NCBI GenBank assembly: GCA_949299515.1
Contig: CASGAP010000009.1
Coordinates: 124,001-188,000 of the forward strand
Reading direction: 5' to 3'
Length of the DNA stretch: 64,000 nt
Source: an uncultured Desulfovibrionaceae bacterium
GTDB lineage: Bacteria; Desulfobacterota; Desulfovibrionia; Desulfovibrionales; Desulfovibrionaceae
Position 1 is the stretch's first letter. Every line of letters begins with the position of its first letter. Below are positions 18,523 through 27,817 of the stretch, piece after piece. The notes beneath the pieces were generated by a model. That model saw only the letters and a program-made list of their open reading frames with translations, did not search any database and was not told where the DNA came from. A program made the position numbers and the translations under genes.

Positions 18523-19593
18523 TTACGCAAGGTTTTCCGCTTTGAGCGCTTCTGCCTGTGCATGGCTGGCCAGTTCGTCCACAATTCCCTGGATTTCGCC
18601 GTCCATAAAGCGTTCAAGGGAATATACCGTTACATTGACGCGGTGGTCGGTGATTCTGCCCTGGGGGTAGTTGTACGTGCGTATGCGTTCGGATCTGTCG
18701 CCGCTGCCCACTTGGGATTTTCTGTCCGCGGCCTGTTCCAGCTGCTGACGTTCCTGTTCGGCCTGCAAGATACGGGAAGCAAGAACTTTCATGGCACGGG
18801 CTTTGTTTTTGTGCTGGGATTTTTCGTCCTGGCAGGTTACGACCGTGCCGGTGGGAATATGGGTAATGCGTACTGCGGATTCGGTTTTGTTAACGTGCTG
18901 GCCGCCTGCTCCGGAAGCGCGGTAAACGTCAATGCGCAGATCTTCCGGACGGATATTCACGTCCACTTCTTCGGCTTCGGGCATTACGGCAACGGTTGCC
19001 GCGGAAGTATGAATGCGGCCTTGGGATTCCGTGGCAGGTACGCGCTGTACGCGGTGTGTGCCGGATTCGTATTTCAGGCAGCTGTATACGCGGCTGCCGG
19101 TGATGAGGGCGATGATTTCTTTATAACCGCCGTTATCGGTCGGGTTTTCGCTCATGATTTCGACTTTCCAGTTCATGCGTTCGGCAAAGCGGCTGTACAT
19201 TCTGAACAGGTCGCCCGCAAAAAGAGCCGCCTCTTCGCCGCCGGTGCCGGCACGGATTTCAAGCACAATATTTTTTTCGTCCAGCGGATCGGGCGGAAGG
19301 AGCTTGATTTTCAGTTCCTGTTCCATTTTGGGAAATTCTTCGTGGAGCAGTTCGTTTTCTTCTTCTGCCATGCTTTTGATTTCCGGATCGCTGTCATGCA
19401 TGAGCAGTTTGTTGTCTTCGTATTGCTGTTTGGCTGCCTTGTATTTTCTGTACAGATGAATGATATCGTCAAGGTCGGCATGGGCTTTGGCGATTTTGCG
19501 GTAGCGTTCCTGGTCTTCGAAAATATCCGGCTCCGCCAGTTGCTTTTCATAATCAAGATATTGTTTTTCCAATGATTCTAGCTTACTAAACAT
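18523..19593 (-). CDS. prfA: Peptide chain release factor 1
   Basis: Class I release factor that reads UAA and UAG and triggers peptidyl-tRNA hydrolysis. It has 356 residues. The catalytic GGQ lies in [20 protein letters not shown]. The codon-recognition tripeptide region is present as VPATES, whose PAT marks RF1 rather than RF2 (which has SPF). The usual N-terminal helical domain is present. It follows the DUF1385 gene, a linkage also seen in Firmicutes and several deltaproteobacteria. Confidence 0.97.
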   Translation of the reverse strand: MFSKLESLEKQYLDYEKQLAEPDIFEDQERYRKIAKAHADLDDIIHLYRKYKAAKQQYEDNKLLMHDSDPEIKSMAEEENELLHEEFPKMEQELKIKLLPPDPLDEKNIVLEIRAGTGGEEAALFAGDLFRMYSRFAERMNWKVEIMSENPTDNGGYKEIIALITGSRVYSCLKYESGTHRVQRVPATESQGRIHTSAATVAVMPEAEEVDVNIRPEDLRIDVYRASGAGGQHVNKTESAVRITHIPTGTVVTCQDEKSQHKNKARAMKVLASRILQAEQERQQLEQAADRKSQVGSGDRSERIRTYNYPQGRITDHRVNVTVYSLERFMDGEIQGIVDELASHAQAEALKAENLA

Positions 19594-19631
19594 GAACTGT
19601 CCTTTATGCTTCGTTTTGTATGTGCATTGTT

Positions 19632-20612
19632 TTATATATGTGTCGTGCTGTCGGCCCGGCGGTTTAAAACAGTGTAGGGCACTGTTTCAAAACGTTCTTT
19701 CTGTTCTTCGCCGACTACTTCTTTCAGTGCGATGACGGCAACTTCAAGCTGTGCCGTGTTTGGTTCCTTGGTTGTGACAAACTGCATGAGCAGTCCCGGA
19801 AAGGAAAGAAATTTCAAGAAAGGATTGCTGCTTCTTTTGGCCGTTGCCCTGATAAGTTCGTACGCAGCTGCACTTATCGGGATAATGAGAACTATCTTGA
19901 ATAATATCACAACGCTATGCATTATAACAGGATTTGCTGAAAAAGGAAAGAACAAAATAAGGGGCACAAAAACGCTGTGTACGCAGACGGCAAGAAAAAG
20001 CACAAACAGAATAAAGCTTGTGCCGCAGCGCGGGTGCAGGCGTGTGCACAGTTTGGCATTGGCGGCATTGACCGTCATGCCGCTTTCGTAACAGGCAATT
20101 ACTTTGTGTTCGGCGCCGTGATACTGCAAAACTGTTTTTATTTCGGGAATGAAGGCAATGAGCAGCGTATAGGCAAGAAAGAGCAGGATTTTTACCGCTC
20201 CGTCCCAGATATGGAAAGAAAGCGTATCCACTGTTCCGCCTGCCCCCATGAGTTCCATGGCAGCGGCAATTATGTGCGGAATAAAAATAAAAAGCAGTAC
20301 GGCCAGAAAAATTGCCGCCATGAGGCTGCCGACAGTCTGCAGGAATGTATGTTTGCTGCGGGCAGTGTCTGTAAGTTCCGCGGAGCGGTTCAGTGCCTGT
20401 ACCCCGTTAATCAGTGTTTCCAACATAATCGGAAAACCGCGTATAAAGGTATGCTGCAGTATTTTGCTCTTGGACAGTGAATACCACGAGTGATGTTCAA
20501 CCAGTATGGAATTATCTTCTGTGCGCAGGGCAAGAGCGTAACGGCCGAAGCTTCGCATGAGAAGTCCGCCGAGTACAGCCTGACCGCCTATGTGGGTGAT
20601 GAATTTTGCCAT
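19632..20612 (-). CDS. DUF1385 family membrane protein (YqhQ-like)
   Basis: 326-residue predicted inner-membrane protein of unknown function. The N terminus is [16 protein letters not shown], where this family has a conserved GGQAV-GVMMR block. Several hydrophobic segments follow, at about 95-125, 140-160, 205-230 and 238-255. A conserved central block [13 protein letters not shown] is followed by HPRCGTSF; the His/Cys content is suggestive of catalysis or metal binding, but nothing is established. It lies between rpmE and prfA on the same strand. The start has only a weak ribosome-binding site. Confidence 0.88.
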   Translation of the reverse strand: MAKFITHIGGQAVLGGLLMRSFGRYALALRTEDNSILVEHHSWYSLSKSKILQHTFIRGFPIMLETLINGVQALNRSAELTDTARSKHTFLQTVGSLMAAIFLAVLLFIFIPHIIAAAMELMGAGGTVDTLSFHIWDGAVKILLFLAYTLLIAFIPEIKTVLQYHGAEHKVIACYESGMTVNAANAKLCTRLHPRCGTSFILFVLFLAVCVHSVFVPLILFFPFSANPVIMHSVVILFKIVLIIPISAAAYELIRATAKRSSNPFLKFLSFPGLLMQFVTTKEPNTAQLEVAVIALKEVVGEEQKERFETVPYTVLNRRADSTTHI

Positions 20613-20633
20613 AGGGCTGCCGAATAAAGTATT

Positions 20634-20670
20634 TTATAAAAAGAAAGACCTCCCTGGAAAACCAAGGAGG
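20634..20670 (-). terminator. Rho-independent terminator of rpmE
   Basis: On the minus strand, CCTCCTTGG, a TTTT loop and CCAGGGAGG (one G-U pair) are followed by TCTTTCTTTTT. It lies 28 bp after the rpmE stop and ahead of the DUF1385 gene. Confidence 0.8.
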
Positions 20671-20697
20671 CATAATTCTATACCGTATAAAACGGCC

Positions 20698-20910
20698 TTA
20701 TTTGTTTTCAAATTTAGCGTATTTTTTACGGAAGCGGTCAATTCTGCCGGCGGTGTCGACAAAGCGTTGTTTGCCGGTGTAGAAGGGGTGGCAGTTGGAG
20801 CAGATTTCTGTGTGAACTACTTCGCCTTTGGAAGAAAGGGCCTCTACTTCAAAACCGCAGGCGCATTGGATTTTTGCTTTATAAACTTTTGGATGAATGC
20901 CTTCTTTCAT
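20698..20910 (-). CDS. rpmE: 50S ribosomal protein L31 (zinc-binding type)
   Basis: 70 residues from the ATG at 20910, with GAGGAG 6 nt upstream. CAC near residue 18 and [13 protein letters not shown] supply the four-cysteine zinc site of the C+ class of L31. HPFYTGKQR is the family signature. A longer frame to 21030 would overlap the upstream kinase gene and has no family support. It is a single gene between its own promoter and a terminator. Confidence 0.96.
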   Translation of the reverse strand: MKEGIHPKVYKAKIQCACGFEVEALSSKGEVVHTEICSNCHPFYTGKQRFVDTAGRIDRFRKKYAKFENK

Positions 20911-20937
20911 ACTATTCTCCTCGTTATTAACAAGAAA

Positions 20938-20966
20938 CTTATAAACCGTTATTGTTTTCTGTTCAA
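20938..20966 (-). promoter_or_regulatory. Predicted sigma70-type promoter for rpmE
   Basis: Minus-strand TTGAAC (20966-20961) and TATAAG (20943-20938) are separated by 17 bp, ahead of rpmE. The -35 hexamer lies just outside the end of the upstream gene (20970). Confidence 0.65.
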
Positions 20967-20969
20967 GGG

Positions 20970-21527
20970 TTAATTTTTGAAATGCTGCTGAAACTCTTTC
21001 GGGAACTGTTTCAGAAGTTCCTGCACACATTCTTTGGGCGTCATGGTTTTTGCGTCCAAGGTAATGTCGGCATATTTTTGATACAGCATTTCGCGTTCGT
21101 AAAATAAATCTTCTATGGTCTGTCCCGGTGCTATGGCAAGCCCGCGGTCGGGATTTTTCGCGATCCGTTCCAAAATAAGATTTAAATCCACTTTAAGGTG
21201 AACTATTACTCCAAGTCGTGCAAGATGCTCCATGGTTTTTTCTCGGTAAACCACGGAACCTCCCGTTGCAATAACGGCTCTGTTGAATTGTATACTTTGT
21301 ACAATTGAAGCTTCCGTGTCCAAAAACTCTTCTTTGCTGAGTCTGTCGGCTACGCTCTGCAGCTTTGCGGCGTAGGTTGCTTCAATGATGTGGTCAGTAT
21401 CAACGTATGCCCAATTGAGATTGTGGGCCAGGGCTTTGCCTACCGTGCTTTTGCCGGCTCCTGCCATGCCGATTATGGTTATGCACGGACAGTGGGATTT
21501 GGCTTGAACAACTTTATGGGCAGACAT
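20970..21527 (-). CDS. Shikimate-kinase-like P-loop kinase, substrate uncertain (possibly homoserine kinase)
   Basis: 185-residue NMP-kinase-fold protein. Walker A is GMAGAGKST (20-28), followed by YVDTDHIIE (D43, D45), ATGGSVVY (89-90 are the GG pair), a lid Arg in PDRGLAI (128) and [11 protein letters not shown] (R145). These blocks match shikimate kinase. However, the conserved F-Arg that holds the shikimate carboxylate is replaced by Leu69 in KEEFLDTE. I recall that a shikimate-kinase-like protein of Desulfovibrio acts as homoserine kinase; this protein could be its ortholog. That is inference, and shikimate kinase remains possible. Confidence 0.8.
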   Translation of the reverse strand: MSAHKVVQAKSHCPCITIIGMAGAGKSTVGKALAHNLNWAYVDTDHIIEATYAAKLQSVADRLSKEEFLDTEASIVQSIQFNRAVIATGGSVVYREKTMEHLARLGVIVHLKVDLNLILERIAKNPDRGLAIAPGQTIEDLFYEREMLYQKYADITLDAKTMTPKECVQELLKQFPKEFQQHFKN

Positions 21528-21554
21528 ACGGCACCTGACAATATATCAATTAAG

Positions 21555-21587
21555 GGCATAAAATGCCCCTTAATGAAAAGGGGCATT
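21555..21587 (-). terminator. Hairpin after rpsI, candidate terminator with two alternative folds
   Basis: AATGCCCCTT can pair with AAGGGGCATT (21562-21571 with 21578-21587). The same CCC-containing arm can pair instead with GGGCAT at 21555-21560. On the minus strand the strong stem is followed only by TTTTA, so termination would be weak or regulated. It lies 28 bp after the rpsI stop. Confidence 0.5.
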
Positions 21588-21614
21588 GAAATTGCGGACC
21601 GGAGAAAGAAAGTA

Positions 21615-22007
21615 TTAACGTTTTGAATATTGGTAACGGGCGCGGGCAGCAGCCAGACCATATTTTTTACGTTCTTTCTTGCGTGCGTCACGGGTAAGGA
21701 AGCCGGCACGTTTCAATACGCCGCGAAGTTCGGCGTCAGCCTGCAGAAGGGCACGGGAAATACCGTGACGTACGGCAGCTGCCTGACCGGCCTGTCCGCC
21801 GCCTTTTACATTTACTTTAATGTCAAAGCGTTCGGTATTTTTAGTAAGCACTAACGGCTGACGGATAATCATCTGCAAGGTTTTGCGGGGGAAATATTGT
21901 TCCATCGGGCGACCATTGATTTCAATGTTGCCACTTCCTGCATACAAACGGGTACGAGCAGTAGCGGTTTTACGACGGCCGGTACCGTAATCAAATTGAG
22001 TTGACAT
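21615..22007 (-). CDS. rpsI: 30S ribosomal protein S9
   Basis: 130 residues, normal length. It begins [15 protein letters not shown] and ends [21 protein letters not shown], the strongly basic S9 C-terminal tail that reaches the P-site t[22 protein letters not shown] is the family signature. It follows rplM by 8 bp, the universal rplM-rpsI pair. Confidence 0.98.
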   Translation of the reverse strand: MSTQFDYGTGRRKTATARTRLYAGSGNIEINGRPMEQYFPRKTLQMIIRQPLVLTKNTERFDIKVNVKGGGQAGQAAAVRHGISRALLQADAELRGVLKRAGFLTRDARKKERKKYGLAAARARYQYSKR

Positions 22008-22015
22008 GGTTACTC

Positions 22016-22450
22016 CTAGCGTTCAAAAGTCAAGGTCTTGGGTTCTTGTGCCTGATGTGGGTGTTCAGCACCGGCATAAATTTTCAATTTTTTGAGCATT
22101 GCGCGGCCGAGTCTGTTTTTGGGAAGCATGCCGCGGACTGCGGCGCGGAGAACTTCTTCGGGTTTTTGCTGCAATTGCTTTTCCAGGGTAATGGATTTCA
22201 GGCTGCCAACATAACCGGTATGGCGGTAATATTGTTTTTGCTGAAGTTTATTACCAGTAACTTTAATTTTTTCGCAGTTAACAACAACGATAAAATCGCC
22301 GTTGTCCATGTGCGGGGCAAATTCGGGTTTATGCTTGCCGCGTAAACGGTGGGCAATCTGAGATGCTAAACGACCGAGAACCTGATCTTTTGCATCAACC
22401 AAAAACCACTGACGATCAATGTTTTCTGGAGTAAGGCTATAAGTTTTCAT
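22016..22450 (-). CDS. rplM: 50S ribosomal protein L13
   Basis: 144 residues. [32 protein letters not shown] is the usual L13 N-terminal block (shown here in part), and [21 protein letters not shown] is the signature near the C terminus. AGGAGAGA lies 6 nt ahead of the ATG. It is the first gene of the rplM-rpsI operon behind a strong predicted promoter. Confidence 0.98.
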   Translation of the reverse strand: MKTYSLTPENIDRQWFLVDAKDQVLGRLASQIAHRLRGKHKPEFAPHMDNGDFIVVVNCEKIKVTGNKLQQKQYYRHTGYVGSLKSITLEKQLQQKPEEVLRAAVRGMLPKNRLGRAMLKKLKIYAGAEHPHQAQEPKTLTFER

Positions 22451-22488
22451 GTATATCTCTCCTGTCTCGCTTAAATCGCAAAGATGGA

Positions 22489-22517
22489 TTAATAGGTTTT
22501 TTTTGACTGAGTGTCAA
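22489..22517 (-). promoter_or_regulatory. Strong predicted sigma70-type promoter for rplM-rpsI
   Basis: Minus-strand perfect TTGACA (22517-22512), a 17-bp spacer and TATTAA (22494-22489) lie about 40 bp before the rplM start. The position and near-consensus elements fit a ribosomal-protein operon. Confidence 0.8.
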
Positions 22518-22687
22518 CAAAAAAAAGAGACTAAAAAATTAAATTTTTTAGCTTATTCCACATGGTTTAAAAGTTTTGGCTTCTAAATCTGCGAGTAACG
22601 GGATGAGCAGAAATAAAAACAATGTATTTATATACTATTTTTAAATTAAATGCACGCTTTTTTTCATAAAAAAAATTTTTTTTGTTC

Positions 22688-22716
22688 TTGCTTATTTTGG
22701 GGGCTTATTTTAATAT
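22688..22716 (+). promoter_or_regulatory. Predicted promoter for the HD-domain/glycosyltransferase genes
   Basis: TTGCTT and TAATAT with a 17-bp spacer, in a very AT-rich intergenic stretch divergent from rplM. The predicted transcript would have a leader of only about 10-12 nt before the ATG at 22734. Confidence 0.5.
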
Positions 22717-22733
22717 TTAATGGTGAGGTAAGT

Positions 22734-23987
22734 ATGACAAAAATAAGAAAAAGTTTTTTGCAGTTTGTGTTTTCCGGCTCCCTGATGCGCCGCTGGAACG
22801 ATAAGCTGAGGCCCGTGGAGCTGTATGAAATAGACAAGCAGGCCCATAAAATGATTACGGCGTTTTTGCTCTATAAATTAAAAGCCCGTGATTTGGAAGA
22901 CGACACGGCGCTCGAACTTGGAGCGGAAATTATCGAAGGATGCATTTTTGATTATATGTACCGTCTTGTCATTACCGACATCAAACCCCCGGTTTTTTAT
23001 CAGATACGGGAAAACAGGGAGCATTTCGAACAGCTTACGAATTTTGTTTTTGCCGAGCTTGAACCGCTGGTAAAACCCATTGACGAGGAATTTTGGAAGC
23101 GTTTCGTGGCCTATCACAAAGATGCTCTTGATTATCAGAATGACAGTCCCGCAAAGCGTATTTTAACCGCTTCGCATTTATTTGCCTCCAAATGGGAATT
23201 TAATTTGATACGTTCCCTGAATTTTTTTGACGAAGAACTGCGGGATATTGATTCTTCGTTTACGGAACAGCTGCAGTCCATGAAAGACGTGCAGGGCGTA
23301 TCCGATCTTTTGGTCAATGCCGGAAACCCGTTTGCCCGCGTTGCCAATTTGTGCGGGCAGCTTCGTTTTCAGATACGCTGGTCACAGACCGCGCGCGTTC
23401 CCGAAACTTCCGTGCTTGGGCATATGTTCATAGTGGCTTTGATAGCGTATTTGATGTCCATAGAGCAAGGGGTCTGCAAAGCCCGCGCCGTAAATAATTT
23501 TTTCTGCGGCCTGTTTCACGACTTGCCCGAACTTCTTACCCGTGACATTATCAATCCCGTAAAAAAATCAGTGAAAGAGCTGCCGGCGATTATTCATCAG
23601 TACGAAAAAGACGAGCTGGAACGCAGAATTTTGGACCCTCTGCGCAGTGCGGGCTATGAGGATATTGTGGATTGCCTTTCCTATTATTTGGGCGTGGGCG
23701 ATACGTCGGAGTTTTTGGAACAGTATATGGATGAGCTCGGCATTGTGCATACATTGGACGAGTTCAGCCAAATGCGCGAATTTAACGAAGACAGATACAA
23801 CGGCAAAGACGGCCGTCTTGTGAAAGCCTGTGATTCTTTGGCTGCACTGTTGGAAGTGCATACATCTATTTATCACGGCGTGGCTTCGCCGCATCTGCAT
23901 GATGCCATGGCCCGTCTTCGGACAGAATGCAAGCAGTATCAGTTCGGCGATTTTGATCTGCGCGCTCTTTTGGCGGATTTTATTTAA
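22734..23987 (+). CDS. HD-superfamily phosphohydrolase, YfbR/HDDC2-like C-terminal domain
   Basis: 417 residues from the ATG at 22734, chosen because GAGGT lies 5 nt upstream. The N-terminal half is helical and has its own possible vestigial HD fold. The C-terminal half has the HD metal set: H230 (LGHMFIVAL), H262-D263 (GLFHDLPELLTRDI) and D367 (KACDSLA). FHDLPELLTRDIINPVKK resembles the HDxxE-x-TGDxxxPxK block of YfbR-type 5'-deoxynucleotidases, with Arg in place of Gly. A nucleotide phosphatase role is likely but the substrate is unknown. Two glycosyltransferase genes follow on the same strand. Confidence 0.85.
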   Translation: MTKIRKSFLQFVFSGSLMRRWNDKLRPVELYEIDKQAHKMITAFLLYKLKARDLEDDTALELGAEIIEGCIFDYMYRLVITDIKPPVFYQIRENREHFEQLTNFVFAELEPLVKPIDEEFWKRFVAYHKDALDYQNDSPAKRILTASHLFASKWEFNLIRSLNFFDEELRDIDSSFTEQLQSMKDVQGVSDLLVNAGNPFARVANLCGQLRFQIRWSQTARVPETSVLGHMFIVALIAYLMSIEQGVCKARAVNNFFCGLFHDLPELLTRDIINPVKKSVKELPAIIHQYEKDELERRILDPLRSAGYEDIVDCLSYYLGVGDTSEFLEQYMDELGIVHTLDEFSQMREFNEDRYNGKDGRLVKACDSLAALLEVHTSIYHGVASPHLHDAMARLRTECKQYQFGDFDLRALLADFI

Positions 23988-24014
23988 TTTCAATTAGGAT
24001 TAAAGGTTGGGTGC

Positions 24015-25250
24015 ATGGCGATAGGCATAGTTATACCGGTTTGGAATTTATGGGAAAAAATGACGCTTCCCTGTCTGAAGTCGCTGGTGCGGCATACTGC
24101 GGTGCCGGATATCCGTGTATATTTGGTGGATAACGCTTCCACGGACAAAACAGCCGGCCATGCCGAAGCAATCGGTACTTCTTTGTTTGGCAGGGATCAT
24201 TTTACGTATATCAAAAATTCCCAAAACATGGGTTTTGCCGTTGCCTGCAATCAAGGGGCGCGGCAGGCAGAAAAAGACGGCTGCGAATACGTGCTTTTTC
24301 TTAATAATGATACCGTTGTTACGCCGAACTGGCTTCCGCCCCTTGTAAAAGCTTTGGACAGCCCCCGTGTCGGTATGGTCGGGCCGCTGCTTTTGTATCC
24401 CGATAAAACGGTGCAGCACTGCGGCGTTGTGTTTACGCCGCTTAAAAAGGTCGGGCATATTTATTCTGATTTTCCTTCCAACCACTATAATATTCTGAAA
24501 AAAAGAAAATTCCGGGTGATAACAGGGGCTGTGCTTTTGTGCCGCACGGAACAGTTTTTTGCTTTCGGCGGTTTTTATGAAGAGTACAAAAACGGCATGG
24601 AAGACATAGATTTGTGCTATACGTATGCGGAACACGGCCTGATGCAGCAGGTTGTTCCCGAAAGCGTTGTGTATCATTATACCAGTCAGACTCCCGGCAG
24701 GCTCGATGCGGAGACCGGTTATAATAACGGCCGTCTGCTTTATGTCCGCAAGCCCGATATCGTACCCGATGCCCATCTGTATTATCATCAGGACGGATAT
24801 GTTCCTGCTTTTACGGAAGATTTTGTTTTTTATGCACGGCTTCGCGAGAAACAGCGGCAGGAAATCAACAGCACGGTTTTTTCGGCATATTCCGATGAGC
24901 TGTGCAAAGAATATCTTATGAAAGAACCGTTTTGGCATGACGGATATCAGGCACTGGCAGCGAGCTTGGCAAAGCAGGGCAAAATATCCGAGGCGTTTTT
25001 TTGGTGTCAGAAAGCCCTGACCTATTGTTTCTGCAGGCATACTGTTCGCCAATATGTTAAAATTGCCGCCATGTTCAACGATGAAAGCGTGTTTAACACC
25101 GTGGAAACGGCAATGGCCGAGCAATTGGAACTGCTGGAAACAACGCGTGCGGAAAATAAAGCGGCATTTGAACGGATAATGGGCGGAGACAGCTGGCATG
25201 ACAGGCTGCTTGCAACGCGAGCGCTGGATATAGGAGAAATTTGCATATGA
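24015..25250 (+). CDS. Family 2 glycosyltransferase (first of a tandem pair)
   Basis: 411 residues. An N-terminal GT-A domain starts IGIVIPVWNLWEKM, with VYLVDNASTDKT, NMGFAVACNQGA and the DXD-type FLNNDTVV metal site near residue 100. MEDIDLCYTYAEHG is the GT2 ED motif for catalysis. The C-terminal 150 residues are helical and lack a known domain; PFWHDGYQALAASLAKQGKISEAFFWCQKAL looks like one TPR-type hairpin. No signal peptide or membrane helix is seen. It is close in sequence to the next gene, indicating tandem duplication. Acceptor and product are unknown. Confidence 0.9.
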   Translation: MAIGIVIPVWNLWEKMTLPCLKSLVRHTAVPDIRVYLVDNASTDKTAGHAEAIGTSLFGRDHFTYIKNSQNMGFAVACNQGARQAEKDGCEYVLFLNNDTVVTPNWLPPLVKALDSPRVGMVGPLLLYPDKTVQHCGVVFTPLKKVGHIYSDFPSNHYNILKKRKFRVITGAVLLCRTEQFFAFGGFYEEYKNGMEDIDLCYTYAEHGLMQQVVPESVVYHYTSQTPGRLDAETGYNNGRLLYVRKPDIVPDAHLYYHQDGYVPAFTEDFVFYARLREKQRQEINSTVFSAYSDELCKEYLMKEPFWHDGYQALAASLAKQGKISEAFFWCQKALTYCFCRHTVRQYVKIAAMFNDESVFNTVETAMAEQLELLETTRAENKAAFERIMGGDSWHDRLLATRALDIGEICI

Positions 25251-26482
25251 AAACGGCAATTATTATTCCTGTATACAAGTTATGGGAAAAAATGACGGCT
25301 CCGTGTCTTGCGGCTTTGGCTGAATATACGGATAAAGAGAAAATCCATGTTTATCTTGTTGACAACGCTTCTGACGACGAAACGCAGGATCAGGCGCCGG
25401 AAACGGGCAAAAATCTTTTCGGCAGCGGTTTTACATATATCAGAAATATGGAAAATTCCGGATTTTCTAAAGCCTGCAACCAAGGTGCGGAAAAGGCCCG
25501 GGAAGACGGCTGCGAGTTGTTGTTTTTTCTGAACAATGATACTAAAGTTACGGAAAATTGGCTTGAACCGCTGCTTGCGGAAATGGAAAATCCGCGTATA
25601 GGAGCTGTTGGGCCGCTGCTGCTGTATCCTGACGATACGGTGCAGCACTGCGGTGTGGTATTTGATTGTTTTTCCGCTCCGAGGTATTATTACCGTTATT
25701 TTCCGAAAAATCACCCGCAGGTGGGAAAAAAACGCAAGTTCAGAGCTATTACCGGTGCTGCGCTTTTGTGCAGGGTCAAAGATTTTTTTGCGGCAGGGCG
25801 GTTTAATGAAGAATACAAAAACGGTTTTGAAGATTTGGAGCTGTGTCTGAATTTTGTGCGTATGGGCATGATTTGCGAAGTGGTGCCGCAAAGCGTGGTA
25901 TATCATTACGAAGGGCAGACTCCTGCACGGCACAATAAAGAGGCTGTTCAGCATAACGTAAATATATTTTATGACAGAAATAAGGATATAGTGTGCGATG
26001 CGCTGACATATTATGCAAAAGACGGTTACGTTCCTGCATTGACAAAGGATTTTATGTTTTATGTGCGGCTGTCCGAAGAAAAAAGACAGGAATTGAACAG
26101 GCAGGCCGCAGAGAATTGTTCCGAGGAATTTTATTTGTCCTTGCTTTCGCAGGAGCCGTTTTGGCATGACGGGTATCATTTGCTTGCGGAAAAATATGCG
26201 GCAGAAAACAATTTTGAGCGAGCACTTTTGATATTGGACAAAAGCATGAAGCAGTGCAGCAGAAGAGAAACATTTGAAAAAATGGCCGCTTTGGTACGCA
26301 GGTTTGGTGACAGCGAAGCCGTGCGGCAGTATGAACAAAAATTGGCGGCAATGACAGCAACATATGAATTGTCCGGTAAGGTAAATGCCGAAAAGCTGAA
26401 AAGTATTTGTTACGGCACAAAATTTTACGATATGCTTTTGCAGTCCAGGGAGTTGGATACGGACGATTTCGGTAAATTTTGA
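25247..26482 (+). CDS. Family 2 glycosyltransferase (second of a tandem pair)
   Basis: 411 residues from the ATG at 25247, which overlaps the previous stop by 4 bp (ATGA). An in-frame TTG two codons upstream is less likely. It has the same plan as its neighbour: IIIPVYKLWEKM, VYLVDNASDDET, NSGFSKACNQGA, FLNNDTKV and FEDLELCLNFVRMG. The paralogs share long identical blocks, for example GPLLLYPD-x-TVQHCGVVF. The C-terminal region again contains PFWHDGYHLLAEKYAAENNFERAL, one TPR-like hairpin. A shared pathway, perhaps protein or surface-polysaccharide glycosylation, is inference. Confidence 0.9.
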   Translation: MKTAIIIPVYKLWEKMTAPCLAALAEYTDKEKIHVYLVDNASDDETQDQAPETGKNLFGSGFTYIRNMENSGFSKACNQGAEKAREDGCELLFFLNNDTKVTENWLEPLLAEMENPRIGAVGPLLLYPDDTVQHCGVVFDCFSAPRYYYRYFPKNHPQVGKKRKFRAITGAALLCRVKDFFAAGRFNEEYKNGFEDLELCLNFVRMGMICEVVPQSVVYHYEGQTPARHNKEAVQHNVNIFYDRNKDIVCDALTYYAKDGYVPALTKDFMFYVRLSEEKRQELNRQAAENCSEEFYLSLLSQEPFWHDGYHLLAEKYAAENNFERALLILDKSMKQCSRRETFEKMAALVRRFGDSEAVRQYEQKLAAMTATYELSGKVNAEKLKSICYGTKFYDMLLQSRELDTDDFGKF

Positions 26483-26585
26483 AGTAAGCCGTTTTTTCGG
26501 GGGAAATGATTTTTTCCTGTCCTTTCATAGCAGGAAAATTGCGTGACTGAATTTGATTTTTGCAAAAAACGAATATAATTAAAAT

Positions 26586-26625
26586 AAAACTCCTCTTTTC
26601 GTTTTCGGAAAGAGGAGTTTTATAT
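26586..26625 (+). terminator. Bidirectional terminator between the glycosyltransferases and pgk
   Basis: AAAACTCCTCTTT and AAAGAGGAGTTTT form a 13-bp stem with a ten-base loop. T runs on both strands let it end both convergent transcripts. Confidence 0.88.
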
Positions 26626-26640
26626 GGCTTTAAGAATTTT

Positions 26641-27816
26641 TTATGCTCTGTCGGCAAGAGCGGCAACGGAGGGCAGGGTTTTGCCTTCCAGCACTTCCAA
26701 AAATGCGCCGCCGCCTGTGGACAGATAGCCCATTTTGTCTTGAATGCCGAATTGTTCCACGGCAGTTACGCTGTCGCCGCCGCAGACCAGCGTATAGGCC
26801 TGGGATTTTGCCAAAATGTCGCCGATTGTGCGCGTACCTTTGTCAAAAGGAGCCTGTTCAAAGACGCCGAGAGGGCCGTTCCATACGACTGTATGGGCTT
26901 TTTCCAGGGCTTTGGCAAATTCTCTGCAGGTTTCTTCTCCCATGTCAAAAATGGCTTCGTCGTTTTTAATGTCCGCAATGGAGCAGGTTCTCAGGCCTTC
27001 TGCGGTGGTTAAATCTTTTGCTACGACAACATCTTTTGCAAGGGGAAGATCGACGTTTTTGTCTTTGGCCAGTTTGATAAGGCGTTTTGCTTCTTCCACA
27101 AAATCTTCTTCAACCAGGGATTTTCCCACGCTGCAGCCTTCTGCCAAAAGGAACGTGTTGGCAATGCCGCCTGCGACGATGAGGCCGTCCACAAAGCCGA
27201 GCAGGTTTTCCAGCACGGTTACTTTAGTGGAAACTTTGCTGCCGCCGACAATGGCATACAGCGGCCGTTTCGGTTCTTCAAGAATTTTTTTGGCAGCTTC
27301 CATTTCTGCAAGCATAAGCGGCCCTGCCACGGCGGTTTTTGCCTGACGGATTGCGGACTCCGTGGAGGCGTGGGCTCTGTGGGCGGCGCCGAAAGCGTCC
27401 ATGACATAAACATCGCCGAGTCCTGCAAGCTTTGCGCCGAGCTGTGCATTGTTTTTCTTTTCGCCTGCAAGGAAGCGCACGTTTTCGCACAGTACGACTT
27501 CGCCGTTTTGTGCCTGGACGTTAAGTTCCGGGTCGTAGGCATGGAAGCGCACTTCTTTGCCGAGGAGTTCGCCGAGGCGTTTGGCTACGGGCGCAAGGCT
27601 GAACTGTTCTTCAAAGGTGCCTTCCGTGGGGCGGCCTAAATGGGAAAGCACGATAACCGCACAGTTTTTATCCAGTGCTTTCTGAATGGTGGGAAGAACG
27701 GCGCGTATTCTTTTGTCGCCGGTGATAACGCCGTTTTTTACCGGCACGTTCAGGTCACAGCGGATAACGACGCGTTTATCCTGCAAATCAATATCGTCCA
27801 TGCTTAATGCTTTCAT
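26641..27816 (-). CDS. pgk: Phosphoglycerate kinase
   Basis: Glycolytic/gluconeogenic kinase interconverting 1,3-bisphosphoglycerate and 3-phosphoglycerate. The 391-residue length is typical. RCDLNVPVKNG and IVLSHLGRPTEG give the substrate-binding residues of the N domain. AIVGGSKVSTKVTVLENLL and the nucleotide-binding CGGDSVTAVEQFG are in the C domain. It starts 1 bp after the tkt stop, so it is co-transcribed with tkt and rpe, linking glycolysis to pentose phosphate metabolism. Confidence 0.97.
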   Translation of the reverse strand: MKALSMDDIDLQDKRVVIRCDLNVPVKNGVITGDKRIRAVLPTIQKALDKNCAVIVLSHLGRPTEGTFEEQFSLAPVAKRLGELLGKEVRFHAYDPELNVQAQNGEVVLCENVRFLAGEKKNNAQLGAKLAGLGDVYVMDAFGAAHRAHASTESAIRQAKTAVAGPLMLAEMEAAKKILEEPKRPLYAIVGGSKVSTKVTVLENLLGFVDGLIVAGGIANTFLLAEGCSVGKSLVEEDFVEEAKRLIKLAKDKNVDLPLAKDVVVAKDLTTAEGLRTCSIADIKNDEAIFDMGEETCREFAKALEKAHTVVWNGPLGVFEQAPFDKGTRTIGDILAKSQAYTLVCGGDSVTAVEQFGIQDKMGYLSTGGGAFLEVLEGKTLPSVAALADRA

Positions 27817-27817
27817 G

